From Acidimicrobilacustris europaeus (GTDB lineage: Bacteria; Actinomycetota; Acidimicrobiia; Acidimicrobiales; Acidimicrobilacustridaceae), in the NCBI GenBank assembly GCA_965194515.1, contig OZ239146.1, positions 1,860,001 through 1,924,000 of the forward strand: a stretch of 64,000 nucleotides of DNA, read 5' to 3'. The translations under genes and the position numbers were made by a program. The notes under the pieces were generated by a model. That model saw only the letters and a list, made by a program, of their open reading frames with translations, ran no database searches and was not told the DNA's origin. This document shows, in pieces, positions 26,773 through 34,726 of this stretch; position 1 is the stretch's first letter, and every line of letters starts with the position of its first letter.

Positions 26773-27717
26773 TCAGCTCTCCTTCGACGCCGCTTCGGCC
26801 ATCGCCTTGTTCTTCATGAGCGTTTTGTCACGGTTGTGCAAGGCCCATGCAGACAAGATGAACAGCGAAACTGAAATCACGAAGTACAAGAACGGAATCA
26901 CGCGTTCGTTCCCGATGTCACGGATCAGAACAACGGAGATCACTGGCTGAGAAGGATCAACCTTGGGAAGTGGTGGCGCCTGACCAGGGATTGGGGTCTG
27001 CGGAATGACCTTTTGAACCTGCACCACGGTGTAGTGCTTTGGGTTCTTGATCTGGAATGCAGACGTGATGCGATGCTGCACTCGACAAATCATTCCGCCG
27101 TCGGGGCAGTCGTCCTTAAGGGTTGGCTTACCGCCGTAGTTCCAAACGTTGAGCTTCTTGTATTCGGAACTCGTCTTGAAGACTCCGGACGCAACAAGTT
27201 CAAGATCTGCTGCAGCTTGCGCTTCACCCGCATTTGCGGCACCAACAAGTGCCCAACCATTGAGTGCTTCGACGTCGATGTATTCAGAAACGATCGCCGG
27301 GTTGTTTGTCTGAAGGTCTGAAAGTGTGAACCCGTTGGGGAACTCGTTTACGAGATCTGGGTTCTGCGCAATGATCTCGTCAGCAGTCGCTAGCGACGCA
27401 GGATCAACCAAATTGTTCAGCACATCGACCTTGGCGGAATCGTTGGCACCGTTGACATAAATCTCAACCGGCTTCCACGTTGGAATGTTGCCGCGCGGGC
27501 CAATCGCCGGAGGAGTAAGCCACCAGACAAACGTCAGGATCGTGAGCCAACCGAACAACCCGGAAAGCGCAACAAGGAAACCCAAACGAGAACCAAGATT
27601 GGTGCTGAGGATCAGGTAGACCGAGCCCATAAGCACGACGACGCCAACCAACACCACAAGAACGCCGCGGATCCCTGGGTCAAATGCGATTCCAGCAATG
27701 ATCTGAACTGTTTGCAT
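26773..27717 (-). CDS. Membrane protein of unknown function between the bc complex and complex I
   Basis: A 314-residue protein I do not recognise. It has two hydrophobic helices at about residues 18-38 and 46-68, a hydrophilic domain of about 190 residues, and a third helix at about 275-295 with a basic end. The hydrophilic part has a CPDGGMIC pair that could form a disulfide if outside, a VYVNGAND-like segment (EIYVNGAND) and a Pro-rich stretch. It has no haem or Fe-S motif. Its ATG shares a base with the cytochrome c stop, and nuoA follows 5 bases later. The place suggests a structural or assembly role linking the two complexes (inference). Confidence 0.8.
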   Translation of the reverse strand: MQTVQIIAGIAFDPGIRGVLVVLVGVVVLMGSVYLILSTNLGSRLGFLVALSGLFGWLTILTFVWWLTPPAIGPRGNIPTWKPVEIYVNGANDSAKVDVLNNLVDPASLATADEIIAQNPDLVNEFPNGFTLSDLQTNNPAIVSEYIDVEALNGWALVGAANAGEAQAAADLELVASGVFKTSSEYKKLNVWNYGGKPTLKDDCPDGGMICRVQHRITSAFQIKNPKHYTVVQVQKVIPQTPIPGQAPPLPKVDPSQPVISVVLIRDIGNERVIPFLYFVISVSLFILSAWALHNRDKTLMKNKAMAEAASKES

Positions 27718-28817
27718 CAGAGGCTCCGCTCGTAGGCAACGACCGCCGAAATTTGTGCAGGCGTGAGCATGACCTGATCGGGGTTCATGATTGCAGTCTT
27801 GGGATCCTGCGCATTGGGGTTAGTCCCGAAGCTGCCCATGCGACCGCTCGACCAACCATTGACGCCGTAGGCAGTGCCCATCTTGGGATAGGCCGAAACA
27901 AACGCTTCTTGCTGCGCCGCAACGGGGAACTGACGAACTGCGGATCCGCCGGTGAGGTTCGGACCCATGCCGCCGCCACCGGCGACCTTGGCTCGGCCGA
28001 TCGACCATCCGGCGGTATGGCAACGCCCACAGGAGTACGCGCCACCGGCAAAGCCATCGGAGTACCCAAGGTTAAAGATCGCTTCGCCGAGAGTTTTGTA
28101 CATGCCCCCCGGAATGGTGCAGTTGTTTTGAGCGTCAGCGGCGCAGGTCTTGTCGAGTTCCATCTGCACTGCCAACTGAGATTCCGCAGCGGGAAGTTGG
28201 ATCGAGGTCAGATAGGCAATGACTTCTTCAATCTGCTGCTCAGTAAGCGGGCCGCCGCCAGGAGCACCCCATGCCGGCATCGGCGAGTAACCGCGGCCGT
28301 AGTTCAGGATGTAGGTGACCTGTTCCGGCGTGTAGCGATACATGATGGTGTCGAGGGCGGGAGACTTCCACTGCACCTGATCGACGTAGGCGCCAGTCGC
28401 AGGGTCGAGGATCGTGTAGCTCGCAACGCCGCCGATACCTTTCGGACCATGACAACCGGCGCACTGTGCGCCGTTGACGTAGATGTCTTCACCACGTGAA
28501 ATGGCGACGTCTTCGAATTGCTTCACCATGTCGTCTTGGCGACCCGGTTCAGCAAGCCAATAGAGCGGAAGCGTCAGAGCGATGACACCAAGTGCAACGA
28601 GGCCGAGGCCAAGAGTGCGGTCGAGTTTTTTGGTCTCGAGTTCTTCGTCGTCCATGTAGGGCTTGCGGTTCGGGGCCAGTTCAACTTCAGAACCAACCTC
28701 GGCGCGCCCCTTGCGGACGTTCACAGCAATTGCGACGACAAACGCGATGAGAAGAAGGACGGCAATGACGTAACCAACCGTCTTTTGAGCAACCGCCAAC
28801 AGATAAAGATCCTGCAT
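27717..28817 (-). CDS. Membrane-anchored diheme cytochrome c of the bc complex
   Basis: A 366-residue protein from ATG 28817 (TGATG overlap with the Rieske gene); an upstream start would lie inside that gene. Two N-terminal helices at about residues 9-30 and 67-88 anchor it. Two c-type haem sites follow: CAGCH near residue 122 and CGRCH near residue 263. Candidate Met ligands are YSPMPAWG and AGGGGMGP. The position after cytochrome b, subunit IV and Rieske points to the c subunit that takes electrons from the Rieske protein, like QcrC in role. Confidence 0.9.
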   Translation of the reverse strand: MQDLYLLAVAQKTVGYVIAVLLLIAFVVAIAVNVRKGRAEVGSEVELAPNRKPYMDDEELETKKLDRTLGLGLVALGVIALTLPLYWLAEPGRQDDMVKQFEDVAISRGEDIYVNGAQCAGCHGPKGIGGVASYTILDPATGAYVDQVQWKSPALDTIMYRYTPEQVTYILNYGRGYSPMPAWGAPGGGPLTEQQIEEVIAYLTSIQLPAAESQLAVQMELDKTCAADAQNNCTIPGGMYKTLGEAIFNLGYSDGFAGGAYSCGRCHTAGWSIGRAKVAGGGGMGPNLTGGSAVRQFPVAAQQEAFVSAYPKMGTAYGVNGWSSGRMGSFGTNPNAQDPKTAIMNPDQVMLTPAQISAVVAYERSL

Positions 28818-29668
28818 CAGTGACTTCCTCCACCCACGCAATGCGGGCCTTCAGCTTCTTGCCCAGTGGTGTTCGTTCCAATAGCCGGACCTTGGAAGAC
28901 CAGACCGGTGTCGACGGTGAGCACGCCGCCGGCCACTGAGGTTGCAAAGCGGTCCATGCCTCGCGGCGCAGGACCACCCTTCTTTTCTCCTGCCAAGTTG
29001 TACTGCGAACCGTGACATGGACATTCAAACCATTGCGAGGTTGCACACGAAGGAACGCGGCAGCCGAGATGCGGGCACTTTTGATACAGAGCAACGACGC
29101 CGGCTTCCATCGAGGGAAGGACACCTGGCGGGTAGACCGCCTTGGCTTTTTCGATTGCGGAGGTCGGATACGCAGTCAGCCACATGCGGCCTTCGGCCGA
29201 GTACAGGAAGCCCTTACTTGCGGCGATTTTGGTGAGAACATCGGACACATTGCCCACGCGGATCTTGGAACCGAAGCCACCCTTTGGCATCGGCCACAAA
29301 AACGCGAGTGTCGCTGCACCAAAGCCTGCGAGGCTGAGTCCAATCATCACGACGATGGAACGGTTGAAGAACTTGCGGCGTGAGATGCCGATCGCATCGG
29401 CATCGGGAGCAACAAACGGTGCAATGTCAGCCGAGACAGTTGCCGGAGCGGCTGGGCGACGATCAAGCGCTGCTGATGCTTCGACCTGACGACCGGAAAC
29501 ACCGACCATTTCAGATTCGTCGAGTGCAGACGCGGGCTTGTCACGTTTGATGGTTTCGCGACTGAGCGCACCGGTAGCGCCACCGCTATCACGACGACGT
29601 GAGGCAGCGAACAACACCACGCCGGCGAGAACAACGACGACGGGAATGACGATGACTAAAGGATTCAT
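28817..29668 (-). CDS. qcrA: Rieske [2Fe-2S] subunit of the cytochrome bc complex
   Basis: A 283-residue protein from ATG 29668 with GGAG upstream. The cluster motifs are CPHLGC and CPCHGSQY, with the two Cys and two His ligands. One hydrophobic helix lies at the extreme N-terminus (about residues 2-22). A second follows the RRKFFNRSIV sequence near residue 105, which resembles a Tat-type double-arginine entry. The linker between them is Ala/Pro-rich. It takes electrons from quinol and passes them to cytochrome c. Confidence 0.95.
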   Translation of the reverse strand: MNPLVIVIPVVVVLAGVVLFAASRRRDSGGATGALSRETIKRDKPASALDESEMVGVSGRQVEASAALDRRPAAPATVSADIAPFVAPDADAIGISRRKFFNRSIVVMIGLSLAGFGAATLAFLWPMPKGGFGSKIRVGNVSDVLTKIAASKGFLYSAEGRMWLTAYPTSAIEKAKAVYPPGVLPSMEAGVVALYQKCPHLGCRVPSCATSQWFECPCHGSQYNLAGEKKGGPAPRGMDRFATSVAGGVLTVDTGLVFQGPAIGTNTTGQEAEGPHCVGGGSH

Positions 29669-29693
29669 TTGGGGGACTCCTGCGTTTGCGCCA

Positions 29694-30473
29694 TCACAAC
29701 TCGAAGAAAAGACCGCCGGTCCAAGGCGCCACAAAGTTGAAGCCAGGACCACGGAAGAAGGAACCGATAATGACAAGTACCGCCCAGAACATCATCTGAA
29801 CCGTGAACAGCGAGATCGCAAACTTGCGATCTTCGGGCTTATTCGACGGGTTTTTGTCGATGTACGGCGAAAGAATGAGCAAGAAGATGCCCATGCCCGG
29901 GATGGTCACACCGGCGACCATGGGGTGGAACATGGTGAGCAATTCCTGAAGACCGAGGAAGTACCAAGGGGCCTTCGACGGGTTCGGGGTCTCGTTGAGA
30001 TTGGCCAGTTCGAGCAACGGCGCATTCACGAAGATTGAGAAGATCAGCGTGAAGACCGTGATCGCAAGAGCAGCGACAAACTCAACTGCGAGAAGGTGCG
30101 GCCAGGTGTGAACCTTGTCGACTGGTGTGGCCTTGAGGTCCTGAATGGAACCGGCCTTGACCACAGTCAGGAGGCGCTGGGTGTGACCGCCAGGGCCAGT
30201 TGCCGTGGGAGGCGGTGCAGCATCGAGAACGGCGGTTGCAACGCCACCGCCGGAAGCGGCGGGGGCAACTTCGGCGCCGCCTTCCTTCTTGGCCTTTGCT
30301 GACTTGGAGCGCTCGAGCAAATGAGCTGGGATGCGGCTGTCGCCGGCGCTTGGCGCCTCGGCGGCAGGAGCTTCAGCGGCGGCTTCAGCGGGCGCGTCGC
30401 CTGCGGCCTTGGCTGCTGCCTTGGCTTTGGCCTCTTCGGCTCGCTTACGGAGATGTTCGGGGATCTCTGTCAT
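29694..30473 (-). CDS. Cytochrome b subunit IV (C-terminal half of cytochrome b)
   Basis: A 259-residue protein from ATG 30473. The C-terminal 140 residues contain three membrane helices and the quinol-site motif PNPSKAPWYFLGLQELL, the hallmark of subunit IV. The N-terminal 115 residues are an Ala/Pro/Lys-rich extension not usual in the family. It carries the motif IPEHLRKR at residues 4-11 and IPAHLLERSK at 48-57; the same motif opens the cytochrome c at 32558. Ten bases separate it from the cytochrome b stop. Confidence 0.93.
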   Translation of the reverse strand: MTEIPEHLRKRAEEAKAKAAAKAAGDAPAEAAAEAPAAEAPSAGDSRIPAHLLERSKSAKAKKEGGAEVAPAASGGGVATAVLDAAPPPTATGPGGHTQRLLTVVKAGSIQDLKATPVDKVHTWPHLLAVEFVAALAITVFTLIFSIFVNAPLLELANLNETPNPSKAPWYFLGLQELLTMFHPMVAGVTIPGMGIFLLILSPYIDKNPSNKPEDRKFAISLFTVQMMFWAVLVIIGSFFRGPGFNFVAPWTGGLFFEL

Positions 30474-30483
30474 GGCTCCTCGA

Positions 30484-31272
30484 TCACAACGGTCCGGAGA
30501 TGCCGCCATCCTTGCGGACCCGCCAGAAGTGGATCGCAAGGAAGATGACGGTCACGAACGGAACAAACAACACATGCAACACGTACCAACGCAACAGTGT
30601 GTCGGTACCGATTTCCTTACCGCCAAGGAGCACGAATCTCACTTGGTCGCCGAACACGGGGGTGTAGCCCATCATGTTCGTACCCACCGTCACCGCCCAA
30701 AGTGCGAGCTGATCCCACGGAAGGAGGTAGCCGGTGAAGGAAAGAAGAAGCGTGAGGGTCAAAAGGATGACGCCAATCACCCAGTTGAACTCTCGAGGTG
30801 GCTTATACGCGCCGTGGTAGAAGACGCGAGCCATATGAAGGAAGACCGACAACACCATGAGGTGGGCGGCCCATCTGTGCATATTTCGCACGAGAAGACC
30901 AAAGGCCACCGAGGTCTGAAGGGTATAGATGTCGTTCCAGGCCTGCGCCGCAGTGGGGCGGTAGAAGAACATCAGGAAAATGCCTGTGATCGTCAGCAGG
31001 ATGAAGAGGAAGAAACTGAGCCCACCAAGGCAAAGGGTGTAGCTGACCTTGACCGCGTGTCGCTTCACCTTCACCGGGTGAAGGTGGTACAGCACGCTGT
31101 TCATGATCACGTAGGAACGGTTACGGGGGCTGTCGGTGTAGCCCTTACGGAACACCGATCCAGGTCGGAAAATTGAATTCCAGGCCTGAGAGCCTTGCGT
31201 CTTGTCGACGACTTCACTGACGCGCTGTGCCGGGGTTTTCTTCCCGCTGGGGCGCTCCATGGTCTTTGCCAA
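30484..31272 (-). CDS. qcrB: Cytochrome b6-type subunit of the bc complex
   Basis: A 262-residue, four-helix diheme cytochrome b. The first haem His pair lies in MHRWAAHLMVLSVFLHM (13 residues between). The second is in LHVLFVPFVTVIFLAIH, with 14 residues between, the b6-type spacing rather than 13 of bc1. The usual GYLLPWDQLALWAVTVG segment forms part of the quinol site. I keep TTG 31272 because GGAG lies eight bases upstream; an ATG at 31260 is an alternative without a clear ribosome site. A 50-residue hydrophilic N-terminus precedes the first helix. Confidence 0.94.
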   Translation of the reverse strand: MAKTMERPSGKKTPAQRVSEVVDKTQGSQAWNSIFRPGSVFRKGYTDSPRNRSYVIMNSVLYHLHPVKVKRHAVKVSYTLCLGGLSFFLFILLTITGIFLMFFYRPTAAQAWNDIYTLQTSVAFGLLVRNMHRWAAHLMVLSVFLHMARVFYHGAYKPPREFNWVIGVILLTLTLLLSFTGYLLPWDQLALWAVTVGTNMMGYTPVFGDQVRFVLLGGKEIGTDTLLRWYVLHVLFVPFVTVIFLAIHFWRVRKDGGISGPL

Positions 31273-31379
31273 GGCAGTTACTCCGTGTGAGCCGGGATCG
31301 AGGATCGGTCCCGGGAGGGTGGTTCGAGTTCAGTAGGTACAGAAAAGACAGAAAAAAGAGGGAAAAACAAGGTGTAGCA
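31273..31379 (-). other. 107-base gap in the respiratory block
   Basis: The widest gap in the block. The coding strand has a pyrimidine-rich stretch (T and C runs) just after the ferredoxin stop, then GGGACCGATCCTCGATCCCG, which can fold weakly, then GGAG before the TTG start of cytochrome b. I see no clear promoter and no terminator. Confidence 0.45.
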
Positions 31380-31796
31380 CTATCCGAGACGCATGCCGTA
31401 GCCGTAGCCGTGAGTCGGCATTCGCTGATGGGAGTCACCATCGGCCGGTGCAGCACCGACCTTTCCAAGGATGATGACACCAGTTGGGCACCTGTCGACG
31501 CAAAGCGCGCAGCGGGTACAAACATCATCGTCGATAAGGAACACCGAGTGGTCACCGGGGTCTTCTCCGGGAAGTTCGGTGCCAACGGCCTCATCGATCG
31601 AGGAAGTGCGGACCAGGTGGATGCACTTCCAAGGGCAAATATCGACGCATCCTTCGCAGGTAATGCACTCGGATTGGTCGATATGGATGAATTGCTTGGG
31701 CTTGACCGCCTTCGACAGCCATTCCGCGTCGACTTCCCGCAGGACGTAATCGTCGCGGAACTCCGGCATCGGGGGATTGGCGTCAATGCGGGCCAT
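31380..31796 (-). CDS. 2x[4Fe-4S] ferredoxin linked to the bc and complex I genes
   Basis: A 138-residue soluble protein. Cluster motifs are CITCEGCVDICPWKC near residue 44 and CTRCALCVDRCPTG near residue 90, so all eight cysteines are present. A segment of about 30 residues separates them. The Tyr/Gly-rich C-terminus is short. It lies two bases after a small membrane protein and upstream of the bc genes. It could deliver electrons to the bc complex or, more speculatively, to the complex I type without NuoEFG. Confidence 0.9.
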   Translation of the reverse strand: MARIDANPPMPEFRDDYVLREVDAEWLSKAVKPKQFIHIDQSECITCEGCVDICPWKCIHLVRTSSIDEAVGTELPGEDPGDHSVFLIDDDVCTRCALCVDRCPTGVIILGKVGAAPADGDSHQRMPTHGYGYGMRLG

Positions 31797-31798
31797 GA

Positions 31799-32254
31799 TC
31801 AGCTCTTCCGAACCAGCGGACGGCCGTACTCGGAAGTGGCGGAGGCCTGAGCCGTTTCAGCCGCAGCAGCTCGCTTGCCACGGTTCTGCCACCAGATCCA
31901 CAGAGCGATCTGGACACCGAAGATGACGACATAAATGAGTACCGCAGCAACGTCGCGAATCGTCTGGTACGAGACCGTGATCGGGTTCCAACCGTCGAGC
32001 GACTGTGGCTTGAGGATGCCGCCAGGACCCAAAAGGATGTTGTCGGGGCGCCAACCGAGTTCATTGTCGGCCCAGGTCAAGAAGAGATGAGGAACGACCC
32101 CATAGACCCAAAACATAAGAAAAAAGGCATAAACAGACGCCACCATGGCCTCGCCCCATGTGAGCGGGGTCCCTACTGGACGTCGCTTGGCCATCGGAAT
32201 CACAAGTGCGGTCAAAAGAACCATTACAAGCACCGATGCGATGAACGCAACCAC
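31799..32254 (-). CDS. Small membrane protein opening the respiratory block
   Basis: A 151-residue protein from GTG 32254, chosen because GGGAGG lies nine bases upstream; a TTG at 32287 gives 11 more residues. It has three likely helices (about residues 2-20, 38-58, 99-120) and a loop with WADNELGWRPDN. No cofactor motif. I do not recognise the family. It heads the bc gene group, so a bc-complex accessory role is likely (inference). Confidence 0.8.
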   Translation of the reverse strand: MVAFIASVLVMVLLTALVIPMAKRRPVGTPLTWGEAMVASVYAFFLMFWVYGVVPHLFLTWADNELGWRPDNILLGPGGILKPQSLDGWNPITVSYQTIRDVAAVLIYVVIFGVQIALWIWWQNRGKRAAAAETAQASATSEYGRPLVRKS

Positions 32255-32557
32255 CCGGGTTGGCCTCCCTCGTGAACGTTTGCACAAATGATACGGACAG
32301 AACTGTGCCGAGCCCGATCAGGTCGGTTCGGCGCTGTCATTGTCTAGCACCGCCGTAAGGGGGTTGAGACATTCCGGGCGTCATTCGCGGACGTGACATT
32401 TCACCGGACAACTTTCGCGAACTCTCCTCCTCGATACTTGGCTCCGCCCTCTCCGCGTCGTCTAGGTTTGTCCCCCTACGGCCGGTGTCCGTCGGCTTCG
32501 CCGGCGGCCCTGCCCGATCACTGCTCCCGTATCTCTCCCGTCCGCTTCGGAGGAACC
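32255..32557. promoter_or_regulatory. Divergent promoter region between the respiratory block and cytochrome c
   Basis: Three hundred bases separate two divergent gene sets. For the plus-strand gene the best -10 box is TAGGTT at 32463-32468, giving a leader of about 85 bases and GGAGG at 32549-32553 before the GTG. For the minus strand a possible -10 is TATCAT (32288-32293 on the minus strand). Neither has a good -35 match. No operator palindrome is obvious. Confidence 0.45.
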
Positions 32558-33358
32558 GTGACCGAAGTTCCCGAGCATCTGCTCAAGCGCTCTAAAGACC
32601 GTCGGACCTCGCTCGACGGTGAAACACCTGCTGCCGATGCAGCCCCGGCCGCCGAGAGCGCCTCGGTCGAGAAAGCAACCGCTTCGGCGGCTGCTGCTCC
32701 GGCCGCTGTTGCGCCTGCGGCTGCACCTGAACCGGTGCCGCCGTACGTCGAAGCTGCCATCAGGCGCAAGAAGATCCCCATCTGGGCGATACCGGTGTTG
32801 GCCTTCCTCCCCCTTTGGGCCGTCATGTACGTCGGTGGCCTCTCCCCGGCCGCCAGCGGTGAACCTTCACAGTTGGCAACCGGAGCCACGATCTACACCG
32901 CGAACTGCGCTGGTTGCCATGGTGCTGCCGGCGGCGGCGGCGTTGGACGTCCGATGAACGAAGGCAACTTGGTCAAGACCTTCCCCGACATCATCGGACA
33001 ACTTGATTTCGTTTGGCTCGGCTCAAATGGAATTGGTCCTGCTGGCACCCCGTACGGCGATCCCGCTCGTGAAGGCGGACAGCACAAGACGCTGAGTTAC
33101 AACGGCAACCCAATGCCGAACTTCAATAAGTCGCTCAGTCAGGCCGAGTTGCTTGCAGTCGTTCGTTACGAGTGGGAAACGCTTTCGGGCGGCGAGGCCA
33201 CCGAAGATGCAGCCGGAAACATCACCTACGCCGACGGAAAGCCGATGCTGAACGCAGCCGGCGAACTCATCACACCTGAAGGCACTCCGTTGCTCGACGC
33301 GAACGGCAAACTCACGATTGAACCCAACTGGACAATGCCAGTTGGTTCTAAGTCGTAA
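32558..33358 (+). CDS. Membrane-anchored monohaem cytochrome c
   Basis: A 266-residue protein from GTG 32558, with GGAGG five bases before it. It opens with VPEHLLKRSK, then an Ala/Pro/Glu-rich linker to about residue 68, one helix (about 76-92), and a c domain with CAGCHGAAGGGG near residue 114 and a likely Met ligand in NPMPNFNKSL. A C-terminal repeat-like segment (GKPMLNAAGELITPEGTPLL) ends it. It is divergent from the bc/complex I genes and probably an electron carrier to a terminal oxidase. Confidence 0.88.
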   Translation: MTEVPEHLLKRSKDRRTSLDGETPAADAAPAAESASVEKATASAAAAPAAVAPAAAPEPVPPYVEAAIRRKKIPIWAIPVLAFLPLWAVMYVGGLSPAASGEPSQLATGATIYTANCAGCHGAAGGGGVGRPMNEGNLVKTFPDIIGQLDFVWLGSNGIGPAGTPYGDPAREGGQHKTLSYNGNPMPNFNKSLSQAELLAVVRYEWETLSGGEATEDAAGNITYADGKPMLNAAGELITPEGTPLLDANGKLTIEPNWTMPVGSKS

Positions 33359-33380
33359 GAGTCGCCCAACACAATCGTTT

Positions 33381-33410
33381 GAAAGAACCCCGCTTCGGTG
33401 GGGTTCTTTC
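33381..33410. terminator. Bidirectional intrinsic terminator
   Basis: A perfect 11-base inverted repeat, GAAAGAACCCC at 33381-33391 and GGGGTTCTTTC at 33400-33410, with loop GCTTCGGT. It has A-rich and T-rich edges, so it works on both strands. It sits between the convergent cytochrome c gene and hemL. Confidence 0.9.
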
Positions 33411-33433
33411 GCGTTCAGGCCTCTGCTGTTGTC

Positions 33434-33464
33434 GCGGTGTGATTAGTGCGGTGTGATTAGTGCG
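33434..33464. repeat. Two-copy 14-base tandem repeat over the hemL stop codon
   Basis: The unit GCGGTGTGATTAGT occurs twice in a row (33434-33447 and 33448-33461), followed by GCG. On the hemL strand the repeat duplicates the CAC-TAA end of the gene, so the second copy lies just after the stop. It looks like a replication-slippage duplication. Confidence 0.85.
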
Positions 33465-34722
33465 ACGCGACAGCAGCCGCGGCAGCGTGTGCGGCATCGC
33501 TAATTGCTGTGAGCACTTCGTCGTTGTGGGCCAGACCTGGGAACATCACTTCATACGCTCCAGGAGCAATCGCAACACCACGATCAAGAAGCTCGTGGAA
33601 GAACTTCGCATACAACGCTTCGTCGGTTGTGCACGCGCTCACGTAGTCGGTTGGTGGAGTGTCGCCGAAGAACAACCCAACAAGGGTTGCAAAGCGCGGA
33701 ACGCACACTGCGATACCTGCAGCCCCGAACGCGTTCGCAAGTGCACCAGCAAGACATTCGGCACGAGATTCGATCAATGCGTAGGCGTCATCGTCCAGTA
33801 GCGAAAGGGCAGCAAGACCCGCAGCCGTTGCAAGAGGATTACCCGACAACGTTCCTGCTTGGTAGACGGGACCAAGCGGAGCAAGGTTGTCCATGATCTC
33901 GGCGCGTCCGCCAAAGGCGCCTACTGGCAAACCGCCGCCGATGATCTTTCCGAAGGCCGTGAGATCAGGAGTAACGCCAAGAAGTTGTTGTGCACCGCCG
34001 CGCGCAACACGAAAGCCAGTGATGACTTCGTCGAAGATCAACAGTGCGCCGACACGATCACATTCACTTCGAAGTCCTTCGAGGAATCCGGGTGCGGGTG
34101 GAACGAGCCCCATGTTTGCGGCGCACGGTTCAACGATTACTGCGGCGAACGTTTCATCAAGCGTTGGTACGACGTTGTAGGGCGCAACGACAGTGTCGGC
34201 GATTGCGTTGTCAGTAACGCCTGCCGACGCCGGAATGCCAAGAGAGGCCATCGCCGTTCCGCCAGAAACAAGCAAGCCATCGCTATGTCCGTGGTAGTTG
34301 CCCGCGAACTTGAGAATCTTTGGGCGGCCAGTTGCACCACGCGCAACGCGAATCGCACTCATCGTTGCTTCAGTTCCGCTATTCACCATGCGTAACTTCT
34401 CGCAGGAGGGAACTCGTTCGTTGATTGCTTCAGCGAGTTCAACTTCGCGAGGGGTAGGTGCTCCAAATGAGGTTCCATCGACCGCTGCTTTTTGAATTGC
34501 TTCGATGATCTTCGGGTGAGCATGCCCAGCGATGATCGCTCCGTAACTCTGCACGAGATCAAGGAACGTTGTTCCTTCGACATCAGTCACGCGCGCGCCG
34601 CTACCGCTCGCGACGAAATACGGAGTGCCGCCCACAGACCGGAATGCTCGAACTGGTGAATTCACTCCACCTGGAATGACGCGCTGACCGCGTTCAAAAA
34701 GCGACTCGTTTGTTTGTGTCAT
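33457..34722 (-). CDS. hemL: Glutamate-1-semialdehyde 2,1-aminomutase
   Basis: A 421-residue PLP enzyme that converts glutamate-1-semialdehyde to 5-aminolevulinate in the cytoplasm. Motifs: GGVNSPVRAF near the N-terminus, NSGTEATMSAIRVARG, FDEVITGFRVARGG and the PLP lysine in AFGKIIGGGLPVGAFGG. The start is ATG 34722, four bases after the hemB stop; a longer frame runs into hemB. The use of this C5-route enzyme implies hemA elsewhere in the genome. Last gene of the operon, before a strong terminator. Confidence 0.96.
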   Translation of the reverse strand: MTQTNESLFERGQRVIPGGVNSPVRAFRSVGGTPYFVASGSGARVTDVEGTTFLDLVQSYGAIIAGHAHPKIIEAIQKAAVDGTSFGAPTPREVELAEAINERVPSCEKLRMVNSGTEATMSAIRVARGATGRPKILKFAGNYHGHSDGLLVSGGTAMASLGIPASAGVTDNAIADTVVAPYNVVPTLDETFAAVIVEPCAANMGLVPPAPGFLEGLRSECDRVGALLIFDEVITGFRVARGGAQQLLGVTPDLTAFGKIIGGGLPVGAFGGRAEIMDNLAPLGPVYQAGTLSGNPLATAAGLAALSLLDDDAYALIESRAECLAGALANAFGAAGIAVCVPRFATLVGLFFGDTPPTDYVSACTTDEALYAKFFHELLDRGVAIAPGAYEVMFPGLAHNDEVLTAISDAAHAAAAAVASH

Positions 34723-34726
34723 GAGC

